From a bacterium 1XD21-13 (GTDB lineage: Bacteria; Bacillota; Clostridia; Lachnospirales; Lachnospiraceae): DNA of 64,000 nt. The stretch covers positions 22,927-86,926 of the forward strand of contig QZDX01000020.1 of NCBI GenBank assembly GCA_009917555.1, written 5' to 3'. Position numbers and translations under genes: made by a program. The stretch's first letter is position 1; every line of letters starts with the position of its first letter. The notes beneath the pieces are model-generated. The model made no database searches and was not told the DNA's origin. It saw only the letters and a list, made by a program, of their open reading frames with translations. Shown here piece after piece: positions 33,971 through 42,567 of this stretch.

Positions 33971-34900
33971 ATGTATAAATTACGCTATTTAAAGTATGGT
34001 TTATTTAAATTACTGGTTTGGAGATTTCTTAGTAAAGAGTTAAGAAGAAAGAAAGGTACTGCATATAAAAAGTATAAGGAAAATATTGAGAAAATAGAGC
34101 AATATATTTCGGCAGGAAAATTACCAGATGAGAGAGATGCCAGGGAGGTATATAAATTTGTAAGGAAAAAAGGTTTAGAGACCGTTTTCCCGTATGATTT
34201 TATCCATAAATATTTTATAAAAGCGGTATTGGCAATAAAGTATGACTCAGAATCGGGAATGTATTATGCTAAAAGAAAAGGCAGAAGATTGTATCTTAAA
34301 CATGATAGTTTTGAAAAAGCTCTGAATTATTATTGGAGTTTAATATACGAACAGGATAAACATAGTCCACATTTATATTCTGAAGAAAAAATAACTGGCC
34401 ATGTCCTTTTTGATATAGGTGGAGCAGAGGGATTTCTTTCTTTTGATCATATTGATGATTTTGAACATATATATATTTTTGAAGGTGATCCTTCTTGGTT
34501 TCCTGCATTAAAAAAGACATTTGAAGATTATTCAGGTAAGGTAACAATTATTGAAAAGTATGTGGGCGATTCCAATGCGGAAAATTATCTTACAATTGAC
34601 CAATTTTGTAATAACTACAATATTAATGATGTTGAAATTTTTGCAAAAATAGATGTTGAGGGGGAGGAAATGTCGGTTATAAAGGGGGCAAAACTATTTT
34701 TGGCACAATATAATCGTTTAAAGATGGCAATATGCACATATCATAAGCAGGAAGATGAATATGAGATACGTACAGAATTAGAACAATATAATCGATTCAA
34801 AATAAGCCATTCAAATGGATATATGATAATGTACTATATGAATGATATTAGAGAGCCTTATTTACGTAGAGGAGTTTTAAGGATAAAAACACAAATATGA
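33971..34900 (+). CDS. FkbM-like SAM-dependent methyltransferase
   Basis: 309 residues. After a basic helical N-terminus of about 120 residues come the methyltransferase blocks: GHVLFDIGGAEGFLSF (SAM-binding Gly-rich loop), IYIFEGDPSWFPALKKTF (acidic end of strand 2) and FAKIDVEGEEMSVIKGA, the hallmark of the FkbM family. FkbM proteins O-methylate sugars or polyketides. In a glycan operon it probably caps or decorates one residue. Its stop overlaps the next ATG by four bases. The acceptor is not known. Confidence 0.72.
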   Translation: MYKLRYLKYGLFKLLVWRFLSKELRRKKGTAYKKYKENIEKIEQYISAGKLPDERDAREVYKFVRKKGLETVFPYDFIHKYFIKAVLAIKYDSESGMYYAKRKGRRLYLKHDSFEKALNYYWSLIYEQDKHSPHLYSEEKITGHVLFDIGGAEGFLSFDHIDDFEHIYIFEGDPSWFPALKKTFEDYSGKVTIIEKYVGDSNAENYLTIDQFCNNYNINDVEIFAKIDVEGEEMSVIKGAKLFLAQYNRLKMAICTYHKQEDEYEIRTELEQYNRFKISHSNGYMIMYYMNDIREPYLRRGVLRIKTQI

Positions 34901-36120
34901 AAGAAAAAAAAGTAATTTTTACTATCGTTGCAAAAAATTATATGGCATCTGCATTAACTCTGAAAGGATCCGTGTTAAAATTGCATTCTGATGTGGATTT
35001 TTATATTGTACTTGCAGATCAGTGGGATGATGAGGAACAGAAAAAACGTGGGGGCAATAATGTATTAGTGGCAGATGCCAGTGTTGTACCAGAAATACTG
35101 AGTATGAGTTTTTTTTATGATGTGGTAGAATTTTCAACATCTATAAAGCCATTCTACTTTTTATATTTTATGAAAGTATTAGATTATGATAAGGTTATCT
35201 ATCTGGATCCAGATATATGGGTATTGTCTTCAATGGATGGGTTATGGAATTCATTGATTGAACATGAGGCAGTGCTTACACCTCACATCACGGATATCAA
35301 TTGTGTATCTGGATATCATAAGGAATCCCATATACTAAGCAGAGGTGTTTTTAATCTGGGATTTTTGGGGATGCGAAAGAGTACAGATACCATTCAATTT
35401 TTGAACTGGTGGGCTATTCAGATGCGGACGGAATGTATAAGGAGTGAAACTTTATTTGTTGATCAGAAATGGGCTGATTATATTCCGATCTTTGTAAAGG
35501 ATATTAAAATAGAAAGAAGTAAGGCATATAATATTTCAGATTGGAATTATCATGAGAGAGAGCTGGACATTAAAGAGAGTGAATACTATGTACAGGAGCT
35601 GGATGGCTCATGGAATCGTATAAGTTTTTTTCATTTCTCTGGAATTAAGCAGCAGAGTATAAAAAGTTATTTAAAACTTCAAAAAGCAAAAATTTCAAAA
35701 ACTACAGCAATGGCCTTGGAAAATTTGATAAAGACTTATCAAAAAACGTTATTGAATTATGAATATAATTATTGGAGTACCTGTAAGTATTGTTATAATA
35801 AATTTGATAATGGGAACGAGATTTTACTGTTGTATCGTAGATTAGCAAGAAGTGTTTTTATGCAATATGGATTGGAATTTAAAGACTATTTTGGAACTGG
35901 GGAGGGCTCCTTTTTTCAAGAATTGAGAAAAGGAAATTTTCATTCAGGGGAAACGATGAGCATTCATGAAAGAAGGAACAAGGGTTATGCCCGCAGAATA
36001 TTAAAAAAAATAATTCGAGGATATATAAAATGTATGGGAATAAATCGCTACGAATCATTAATAGATACAATACACAATAACTCAGATAGAGATGAACAGT
36101 GGCGATGGATTTGGAGATAG
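34897..36120 (+). CDS. Glycosyltransferase, GT8-like (GT-A fold)
   Basis: 407 residues. KVIFTIVAKNYMASALTLKGS is a typical first strand and helix of a retaining GT-A enzyme. KPFYFLYFMKVLDYDKVIYL is followed by DPDIWVL, the D-x-D metal and nucleotide site. FNLGFLGMRKS and FVDQKWADYIP fit the later acceptor and metal blocks, and a FFHFSG motif ends the catalytic part near residue 250. The remaining about 150 residues are helical and basic and may bind the membrane. It overlaps the preceding methyltransferase gene by four bases. The donor cannot be stated. Confidence 0.7.
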   Translation: MKEKKVIFTIVAKNYMASALTLKGSVLKLHSDVDFYIVLADQWDDEEQKKRGGNNVLVADASVVPEILSMSFFYDVVEFSTSIKPFYFLYFMKVLDYDKVIYLDPDIWVLSSMDGLWNSLIEHEAVLTPHITDINCVSGYHKESHILSRGVFNLGFLGMRKSTDTIQFLNWWAIQMRTECIRSETLFVDQKWADYIPIFVKDIKIERSKAYNISDWNYHERELDIKESEYYVQELDGSWNRISFFHFSGIKQQSIKSYLKLQKAKISKTTAMALENLIKTYQKTLLNYEYNYWSTCKYCYNKFDNGNEILLLYRRLARSVFMQYGLEFKDYFGTGEGSFFQELRKGNFHSGETMSIHERRNKGYARRILKKIIRGYIKCMGINRYESLIDTIHNNSDRDEQWRWIWR

Positions 36121-36123
36121 AAA

Positions 36124-36723
36124 ATGAAAAATATTCTGGTATATCCGTATAAATTAGGCAGGGTGATGAAAAGTAAATATAGCAGATATTTATGGAGACA
36201 TAATGTAGAAGATTTATGTTATCTGGGGGAGAATTCGTATATGGATTTCCCCTTTATTATTAATGGGGGGAAAAACATAATAATAGGTAATAATTTCCAT
36301 TGCTGTAGGGGATGTCGGATACAGGCTATAGATAAATATGAAAATCAGGTGTATACACCCCAAATTATAATAGGCAACAATGTTTCTATTAATATGGATG
36401 CAGAGATTTCTGCGATTAATAGTATAATAATTGAAGATGGTGTTCAAATGGCAAGTAATGTACTTATAGTAGATCATTATCATGGAAGGATTGATAAAAC
36501 TGACATAGAGGTGGGTGAACCTAGCAAGAGAAATCTGTATTCGAAGGGACCAGTACGGATAGAAAAAAATGTATGGATTGGATATGGTGTTTCCATACTC
36601 CCCAATGTCACTATTGGAAGAGGGGCAATAATAGGGGCAAATTCTGTCATTACAAAAAGTATTGCACCTTATTCTGTTGTTGCAGGTGTACCGGGAAAAG
36701 TTATAAAAAATTTGAGAGAGTGA
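36124..36723 (+). CDS. Left-handed beta-helix acyltransferase (hexapeptide repeat)
   Basis: 199 residues. Isoleucine-rich hexapeptide turns (IIIGNNVSINMDAEISAINS, VWIGYGVSILPNVTIGRGAI) and the closing IAPYSVVAGVPGKVIKN are diagnostic of the CatB/WcaF/Maa acyltransferase group. DHYHGRID supplies the catalytic His. These trimeric cytoplasmic enzymes move acetyl from acetyl-CoA onto a sugar hydroxyl or amine. It starts three bases after the previous stop. The likely role is O-acetylation of one sugar of the repeating unit, separate from the surface MBOAT route. Confidence 0.85.
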   Translation: MKNILVYPYKLGRVMKSKYSRYLWRHNVEDLCYLGENSYMDFPFIINGGKNIIIGNNFHCCRGCRIQAIDKYENQVYTPQIIIGNNVSINMDAEISAINSIIIEDGVQMASNVLIVDHYHGRIDKTDIEVGEPSKRNLYSKGPVRIEKNVWIGYGVSILPNVTIGRGAIIGANSVITKSIAPYSVVAGVPGKVIKNLRE

Positions 36724-36808
36724 TATGATAGAGGAATATTTTGGCCTCCTACCATATGAAGAGGCAGAAGGCATTAAATTATAATTGAAACAAAATAAAG
36801 GAGAAAAC

Positions 36809-37675
36809 ATGGGATATGCTGAAAATGTTTTGAAAAAAATAGAAGAAATGTATGGCTATTTGTCAGTTGTAAGGATGAATGCTCATAAAAAAAAGAACGG
36901 TTTAAAGTCGACGAAACCAAGAGTTTTGGGTGACAAGATTGCTGTTTTGGGGAATGGAAAGAGCCAGCAGTTATTTTGGGATAACATAGAAAGGTTTAGA
37001 GATTATGATATTCTTTGTGTGAATTCCTTTATTTGCAGACAAACGGATCTGTTTTTTAAATACAAACCAAAGTATTATTGTGCTGTTGATGGGTGTTTAT
37101 TTAGCGAGGAAAGAGCCAAAAGATTAGGTGGAACCAATGAAGAGGACTATTACAATATCAGGAAAGTATTGGAGGATGTTACATGGAAAATGTATATAAT
37201 AACATTTGATATCTATGACATAATTATCAATAATAGAAATATAGAAATCATTAAGATTAATCAGAGCAATACACCATATGTTGGACAACATGTAAAGAAA
37301 CTATATGAGAAGAATCTGGCTACTATTGGTGCAGAGAGTGTTGCAGTTACAGCTTTGTTTTTTTCAGTAGTATTTGGCTATAAAGAAATTGCGCTATTTG
37401 GAGTTGATCATGATAATTTTAAAGGATTAGTAAATAATATCAATAATGAGGTTTTAGTGGAAACATGGCATAGTTATAATACGAGTAAACCAGATTATGT
37501 AAAAATAAGGGAAGGAGTTGGAGAACAATATATATATTTGATATTTGAAGGATATACAACTTTATTTAAGTCATATTTATTAGTAGCAGAGTTAGCAAAG
37601 GAAATGGGCGCAGAGATTCTAAATTATAATGTTAATTCATATATTGACGCATTTAATAAGGTAAGGCTGAAATAA
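36809..37675 (+). CDS. MptE/GT42-like protein, candidate nonulosonic acid transferase
   Basis: 288 residues. The start is the ATG at 36809 behind AAAGGAG; a TTG eight codons earlier is not supported. IAVLGNGKSQQLFWDNIERF resembles the CGNGPSL phosphate loop of GT42 sialyltransferases and of DUF115/MptE-like proteins. YDILCVNSFICRQTDLFF, ATIGAESVAVTALFFSVV and FGYKEIALFGVDHDNF match the order of strands in that fold (compare GYKEIYLSGID in Campylobacter Cst-II). Two nonulosonic acid pathways are encoded in the same operon, so a CMP-sugar transferase is required somewhere. This is a reasonable candidate, but similarity is in motifs only. A glycan-related pterin pyrophosphokinase-like protein is the alternative. 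Confidence 0.5.
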   Translation: MGYAENVLKKIEEMYGYLSVVRMNAHKKKNGLKSTKPRVLGDKIAVLGNGKSQQLFWDNIERFRDYDILCVNSFICRQTDLFFKYKPKYYCAVDGCLFSEERAKRLGGTNEEDYYNIRKVLEDVTWKMYIITFDIYDIIINNRNIEIIKINQSNTPYVGQHVKKLYEKNLATIGAESVAVTALFFSVVFGYKEIALFGVDHDNFKGLVNNINNEVLVETWHSYNTSKPDYVKIREGVGEQYIYLIFEGYTTLFKSYLLVAELAKEMGAEILNYNVNSYIDAFNKVRLK

Positions 37676-37696
37676 AAATGAAATGGAGTATATTGG

Positions 37697-38656
37697 ATGA
37701 AGTATTCGGTTGCTATTATTGGTGCGGGTAAAATAGCATCAGGTTATGATGCGCCAGGCGACATATATGTGCAAACACATGCACATGCAATTCAGAAATC
37801 TGAGTATTTTAGGCTTAGGGGATTTTATGATTCAGTTATTGAATCTGCTCAAATCGCAGCGAAGAAATGGTCAACAAAATATTTTGAAAGTATGGAAGAA
37901 GCAGTAGAGGGAGCAGATATTGTATGTGTGTCTGTTCCTGACAAGTTCCATTATACAGTAATCAAAAGAGTTTTAGATTGTTCAAATATTAAAGGAATAA
38001 TAGTTGAGAAACCATTTGCATCTACTTCAAAAGAAGCGATGGATTTATGCGAAATTGTATCAGATAAGAATATTCCTTTGTTTCTTAACTATTCCAGAAG
38101 ATATATGGATGAGTTTTGGAATCTTAAAAAGTGGATAAAAGAAAATGCAGGAATGCTGGTATGCGGTAATTGCTTTTATGGTAAGGGTACCCTTCATAAT
38201 GGTTCCCATCTCATTGATTTGCTATATTATTTGGTAGGAGATTGTAAAGTTGCTGAGGTTTTTGACCAAATTTGGGATTTTACGAAAGAGGATGCAAGTA
38301 TTGAATTTGTATTAAAAGAAAAAAAACGGGGGACAAGAATTTTCTTTCATCCCATATCAAGTAAAAATGTTACAATTTTTGAATTTGATTTATTATTCGA
38401 AAATGCTAGAGTTTATTATAGCGATGAGAAGCAAGTAATCAAGCTGTACAAGTTGGGGAAAAATAATCCATTGTTTGATGAAGTAAATTTTATAAAATCG
38501 GACGAGTGGAAGATTAATGTAAGCCATGCAATGAAAAATTTATACCAAAATGTAGTTAATGTTATTGAAAAGAAAGAAAACTCGTTTTGTAATGAACAGG
38601 CAGGACTGGATATAATTAAGATAGTAGAAGAAATTAGGAGAAAAATACAAGAATGA
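37697..38656 (+). CDS. Gfo/Idh/MocA family oxidoreductase
   Basis: 319 residues. SVAIIGAGKIASGYD is the NAD(P) Rossmann loop, with VSVPDKFHYTVIKRVLDC and IIVEKPFASTSKEAMDL, the conserved EKP block whose Lys takes part in catalysis. GSHLIDLLYYLVGDCKVAEV follows at the usual place. Members oxidise or reduce sugar carbonyls, either on nucleotide sugars or free sugars. It overlaps the following gene by four bases. It may belong to nonulosonic acid module 1 or to formation of a keto sugar for the DegT aminotransferase; neither can be shown from sequence. Confidence 0.8.
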   Translation: MKYSVAIIGAGKIASGYDAPGDIYVQTHAHAIQKSEYFRLRGFYDSVIESAQIAAKKWSTKYFESMEEAVEGADIVCVSVPDKFHYTVIKRVLDCSNIKGIIVEKPFASTSKEAMDLCEIVSDKNIPLFLNYSRRYMDEFWNLKKWIKENAGMLVCGNCFYGKGTLHNGSHLIDLLYYLVGDCKVAEVFDQIWDFTKEDASIEFVLKEKKRGTRIFFHPISSKNVTIFEFDLLFENARVYYSDEKQVIKLYKLGKNNPLFDEVNFIKSDEWKINVSHAMKNLYQNVVNVIEKKENSFCNEQAGLDIIKIVEEIRRKIQE

Positions 38657-39783
38657 GACCCAAGAAAGTTCTTTTTTTTTCACAGGATCCAGGTGGAACA
38701 AATGCTTTAATTCCAATTATAAGAGAATTAGGAGGTACTTCTTATATAGCCGTAATTGGTAAGGACAATGCGATTCCTATCTATGAAAGAAAAGGGATTC
38801 CCTTTGTTCCAATAAATAAAATTACAAATAGATTTGACACAGAAAGTATAAAGAAAATTATTGCAGATTACCAGCCTGATATGGTACTTACAGGTACAGG
38901 TGCCGCAGATTTTTTTGAAAGATATATATGGGCGGCGTCCAGAGAATTATTTGTCAAATCTGTCGCAGTGTTGGACTCCTGGTGCTATTACGGACTTAGA
39001 TTTTCTAATTATACATTTAAAGAGATAGAAAAATATGAGGCAAAACGTGAAATTATGTATCTGCCCGATCGGCTATTGGTAATGGATCAGGATGCAAAAA
39101 CAGCATGTGTAAAGGAAGGGATAGATGGAAGTATAATATACCCTTGTGGACAGCCTTTTTTTCAGGAACTTTCAGAGTCTTTTGCACAACTGGATCAAAA
39201 GGATGTGGTTTTTTACCAACAGAAAATATCAAGTGGAGATAAGAAGAAAATTATCATATACGCATCAGACAATCTAAGCGATTCTTTTCCGCCTAATGGA
39301 AGAATATTTTGGGGTTATGATGAGAAAACAATATTTCTTGATATATTATCAGCGATAGAAAAGGTTTGTACTAAAAAAGAAAAGTATGTACTGGTGATTA
39401 GACCACATCCGAAGGAAAAGAAAGGAACATGGGAAAAGGTAATTGATAACCTTGATGTAAAAGAATTGAAAGTAATTGTTGACGGAACAGTGAAAGAGGA
39501 AATAGCGATATCTTCCGCGGATTTAGTTATAGGTATGTGGTCAATGTTCCTGACAGAATCCATCATTGCCAAAAAACGTGTTATAAGTGTGCAAATAGGG
39601 GCCAAAAGGCAGGCTCCTTTTATTTTGGAAGAGAAAGGATTGCTTGAACCAATACTTGATAAAAGGGAGCTAGAAAGCCAATTTAAAAGATATTTTTCTG
39701 GTGAAGATATTGGTAATATTCGATGGAATGTAGATATGAAAGCTGTGGAAAAAGCAAAGAAGTATATTCAAAAATTTCTTTAA
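38653..39783 (+). CDS. GT-B-fold protein of unknown specificity
   Basis: 376 residues. VLFFSQDPGGTNALIPIIREL at the N-terminus and RPHPKEKKGTWEKV, then SSADLVIGMWSMFLTESIIA, at the C-terminus have the layout of GT-B enzymes. Relatives include capsule transferases and the sugar-nucleotide hydrolase/2-epimerase group (NeuC, PseG). There is no typical GT4 donor motif. It sits directly upstream of the first SpsF-type cytidylyltransferase. Module 1 lacks an obvious PseG/SpsG hydrolase, so this protein could take that part, or it could be a glycosyltransferase. I do not recognise it more closely. Confidence 0.5.
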   Translation: MRPKKVLFFSQDPGGTNALIPIIRELGGTSYIAVIGKDNAIPIYERKGIPFVPINKITNRFDTESIKKIIADYQPDMVLTGTGAADFFERYIWAASRELFVKSVAVLDSWCYYGLRFSNYTFKEIEKYEAKREIMYLPDRLLVMDQDAKTACVKEGIDGSIIYPCGQPFFQELSESFAQLDQKDVVFYQQKISSGDKKKIIIYASDNLSDSFPPNGRIFWGYDEKTIFLDILSAIEKVCTKKEKYVLVIRPHPKEKKGTWEKVIDNLDVKELKVIVDGTVKEEIAISSADLVIGMWSMFLTESIIAKKRVISVQIGAKRQAPFILEEKGLLEPILDKRELESQFKRYFSGEDIGNIRWNVDMKAVEKAKKYIQKFL

Positions 39784-39862
39784 GAAAGAGATAGATTTAT
39801 GGAATTCATACAAAGAAAAGCAATATGTGAAATGCTTCAGTAGTGTTGAAGGAGGAATAAAA

Positions 39863-40594
39863 GTGAAGAAAGTTGCTATCATAGAAGCAAGAATGACGTC
39901 ATCAAGACTACCTGGTAAAATCTTGATGGAAACATGTGGGAAGCCAATGTTGGAACTTATGGTAGAAAGAGTAAAAAAAAGCAAACTGCTTGATGATATA
40001 GTTCTCGCTACAACTGTAAATGTTGATGATGATCCTGTTGTGCAAATGTGTGAAAGAATAGGCTGTCATTATTTTCGTGGTTCGGAAAATGATGTGTTGT
40101 TGCGAGTCTTAGAAGCTGCAAAAAGTCAAGATGCGGATGTGATAGTGGAACTCACAGGAGATTGTCCATGCATAGACTGGCGTCATATTGATCAGCTTCT
40201 TGAAGTGTATATGCGGGGTAGCTATGATTTTGTTGCAAATAACACAGAGAGATCTTATCCTGATGGGTTTGATATCAGGATTTTTTCTGTGAAAGCACTG
40301 GAAGAACTGAATGAGAAAACAAAAGAACCATGGGATCATGAGCATGTATCTATTTATTTTCCCAAACATCCAGAACAATACAAATGTTACAACCAGATTG
40401 CTGAAAGTGAAGAATACCGTCCTGAATTGGAAATAACACTGGATGAAATGGGTGACTATAAGCTGATAAATAGCATTTTTACTGCTTTATATCCAGAAAA
40501 AGATGATTTTACATGCATAGATGTTATTAGATATTTGGATGAACATAAAGAGCTTTTGAAATACACAGATAAGATAAAACGAACACAAATATAA
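39863..40594 (+). CDS. SpsF-type cytidylyltransferase, module 1, copy 1
   Basis: 243 residues from a GTG start at 39863 with GGAGG seven bases upstream; this decides against the longer frame from 39827. VAIIEARMTSSRLPGKIL is the nucleotide-binding signature of CMP-sugar synthetases (compare R-x-x-S-x-R-x-P-x-K). VELTGDCPCIDWRHIDQL and SYPDGFDIRIFSVKALEEL follow the SpsF pattern. The family activates nonulosonic acids with CTP in the cytoplasm, as in B. subtilis spore coat glycan synthesis. A second SpsF-type gene lies about 2 kb on. Whether both are active on the same sugar is not known. Confidence 0.8.
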   Translation: MKKVAIIEARMTSSRLPGKILMETCGKPMLELMVERVKKSKLLDDIVLATTVNVDDDPVVQMCERIGCHYFRGSENDVLLRVLEAAKSQDADVIVELTGDCPCIDWRHIDQLLEVYMRGSYDFVANNTERSYPDGFDIRIFSVKALEELNEKTKEPWDHEHVSIYFPKHPEQYKCYNQIAESEEYRPELEITLDEMGDYKLINSIFTALYPEKDDFTCIDVIRYLDEHKELLKYTDKIKRTQI

Positions 40595-40621
40595 AAAGTG
40601 ATGGAATTGAGGAATAAATGT

Positions 40622-41167
40622 ATGTATTTTCTAGAATCAAAAAGAATCGGATTGAGACAGCTAAAAGAAGCGGACATTGACGGCGGATATAAGGATTGGC
40701 TTAATGATTCTGTTGTGTGTAGGTATAATTCACATCATAAGTATCCGGTTGAGGAAGATGGATTAAGGGAATATGTGAAGGCGCTGCAGGGAGATACTTC
40801 TCTTATTGTGATGGCTGTGGTAGATAAGGTATCTAAGAGGCATATAGGAAACATTTCGTTGCAGGAGATTGATTTGCTAAATAGAGAAGCTGAAATAGCT
40901 TTTTTATTTGGCGAAAAGGAATATTGGAACAAGGGATATGCAACAGAGGCAGCGAAAATGATGATAAACCACGCTTTTAACGAATTGGGATTAAATCGCA
41001 TATATTTTGGAACCGCGGACAGCAACATAGGAATGCAAAGAGTTGGCGAAAAACTTAAATTTTGTAAGTCAGGGGTGAGACGCGAGGCTCTTTTTAAGAA
41101 TGGAATATATCATGATATATATGATTATGATCTTTTAAGAAAAGAATGGAACGCTGATAATAAATAA
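40622..41167 (+). CDS. GNAT family N-acetyltransferase, module 1
   Basis: 181 residues. The ATG at 40622 is preferred (GAGG nine bases upstream, and MYFLESKRIGLRQLKEADID is the usual RimJ/RimL-like start). FLFGEKEYWNKGYATEAAKM gives the acetyl-CoA pyrophosphate loop, and LNRIYFGTADSNIGMQRVGEK the next conserved helix. Placed between a cytidylyltransferase and an aminotransferase gene, it most likely acetylates an amino sugar intermediate in the way of PseH or SpsD. Acetyl is the default acyl group; others are possible. Confidence 0.8.
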   Translation: MYFLESKRIGLRQLKEADIDGGYKDWLNDSVVCRYNSHHKYPVEEDGLREYVKALQGDTSLIVMAVVDKVSKRHIGNISLQEIDLLNREAEIAFLFGEKEYWNKGYATEAAKMMINHAFNELGLNRIYFGTADSNIGMQRVGEKLKFCKSGVRREALFKNGIYHDIYDYDLLRKEWNADNK

Positions 41168-41241
41168 AAATTATTGGATGAGCAGTAAAATGAAATATGA
41201 TAATAAGAAATAAGTATAGATACGGTAAAAAGGTGAGAGAT

Positions 41242-41283
41242 ATGAGTAATAATTTGGCGAAGGAGGAGTATAAAATTGGCTGA
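41242..41283 (+). CDS. Possible 13-codon coupling peptide before the TTG start
   Basis: ATG at 41242 with AAGGTGAGAG upstream encodes MSNNLAKEEYKIG and stops at 41283, four codons into another frame of the aminotransferase gene that starts TTG at 41276. The short frame contains that gene's AGGAGGAG ribosome site. Ribosomes ending here could restart at the TTG, so it may serve translational coupling. It is too short to claim as a functional peptide. Confidence 0.35.
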   Translation: MSNNLAKEEYKIG

Positions 41284-42562
41284 ATTAGCTATCAAAGGGG
41301 GAGAAAAGGTTCGTAAAGATCTGTTTCCTGCATATAAGGTTATAGGAAAAGAGGAGGAAAAAGCTGTAGTTGAAGTCATTCGCTCTGGTATATTGTCGAA
41401 ATATTTGGGATGTTGGGAAGCTGATTTTTATGGTGGATCACAAGTAAAAGCTTTAGAGGAAGAATGGGCAGTTTATTTTGGTACAAGGAATGCTGTATCT
41501 GTTAACTCTGCAACATCTGCCCTTTACTGTGCTGTTGGTGCAGCAGGTATTCAACCAGGAGATGAGGTGATTGTATCTCCATATACAATGTGTGCATCTG
41601 CGACAGCTCCAATAATTTATGGCGGTATACCTGTGTTTGCGGATATTGAGAAAGAATACTTTTGTCTAGATCCAGATTCTATTGAGGAGAGAATTACACC
41701 GCGAACAAAAGCAATAATTGTAGTTAATATCTTTGGACAGCCACACAATGCTGAAAGAATTCGAAAAATTGCCAAAGAGCATAATCTTGTCATTATAGAA
41801 GATAATGCTCAGGGACCAGGAGCTGCCTATAATGGAGAATATGCAGGAACTCTTGGAGATATTGGTATTTTTTCGCTGAATTATCATAAGCATATTCATT
41901 GTGGTGAAGGTGGAATTGCCGTGACAAATGATAATGAGCTGGCAGAGAGGATGCGGCTTATCAGAAACCATGCAGAGGCAGTGGTGGGTGATAAAGGGTA
42001 TGATAATCTTATTAACATGGTTGGTTTCAATTTGCGAATGACCGAAGTGGAGGCAGCTATAGCACGGGAACAATTGAAAAAACTGAAACAACTTGTTGAT
42101 GAAAGAATTAATAATGTGAATTATCTAATTGAGAAGTTTCAAGATATTCCTTGTATTAAGACTGTTCCTGTTAGAACAGGATGCACTCATGTATATTATA
42201 TGCATCCGCTTATGTATGATGAGAAGGCTGCTGGGATAGAAAGAGAACTATTTGTAGAAGCCGTAAGGGCGGAACTGGCCCCGACAAAACTTCGTGAGAC
42301 TGAGGGTGTGAGGGTTGAAGCTGGGTACTGTACGCCGCTGTATCTGCTTCCTATTTATCAGAAACGAATAGCTTTTGGAGGAGGATATCCCTTTGTTGGC
42401 CATGCAACAAACTATGTAAAAGGTTTATGTCCGAACTGTGAGGATGTTCAGAACAAAATAATCCTTCATGATTTGATGAGGCCAGGGGTAACATATGAAG
42501 ACCTTGATGATGTGCATAGAGCTTTCAGAAAAGTATATGAAAATATTGAGGAATTAAGGTGA
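41276..42562 (+). CDS. DegT/DnrJ/EryC1/StrS family sugar aminotransferase, module 1
   Basis: 428 residues from a TTG start with AGGAGGAG upstream. VSVNSATSALYCAVGAAGIQ, GDEVIVSPYTMCASATAPI, FADIEKEYFCLDPDSIEERI and EDNAQGPGAAYNG (Asp for the PLP ring nitrogen) lead to NYHKHIHCGEGG, where K205 should form the Schiff base. The family aminates keto sugars bound to nucleotides. Its C-terminal part is about 40 residues longer than LegC at 58615, and it has two Cys near CPNCED. It is probably the PseC/SpsC-like step of module 1, acting on the product of the PseB-like dehydratase at 44672. The substrate is inferred. Confidence 0.85.
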   Translation: MAELAIKGGEKVRKDLFPAYKVIGKEEEKAVVEVIRSGILSKYLGCWEADFYGGSQVKALEEEWAVYFGTRNAVSVNSATSALYCAVGAAGIQPGDEVIVSPYTMCASATAPIIYGGIPVFADIEKEYFCLDPDSIEERITPRTKAIIVVNIFGQPHNAERIRKIAKEHNLVIIEDNAQGPGAAYNGEYAGTLGDIGIFSLNYHKHIHCGEGGIAVTNDNELAERMRLIRNHAEAVVGDKGYDNLINMVGFNLRMTEVEAAIAREQLKKLKQLVDERINNVNYLIEKFQDIPCIKTVPVRTGCTHVYYMHPLMYDEKAAGIERELFVEAVRAELAPTKLRETEGVRVEAGYCTPLYLLPIYQKRIAFGGGYPFVGHATNYVKGLCPNCEDVQNKIILHDLMRPGVTYEDLDDVHRAFRKVYENIEELR

Positions 42563-42567
42563 AGATT

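Noticed and set aside
33910..33978. A 22-codon frame starting GTG (MKSTIYGLDENLRKVG) before the FkbM-like gene
   Set aside because: It reads like the start of a glycan-locus protein but stops after 22 codons. It may be a vestige, but it is too short to assign.
36725..36784. A 19-codon frame (MIEEYFGLLPYEEAEG) after the hexapeptide acyltransferase
   Set aside because: No convincing ribosome site and no recognisable family. It could be a remnant, but this is not supportable.
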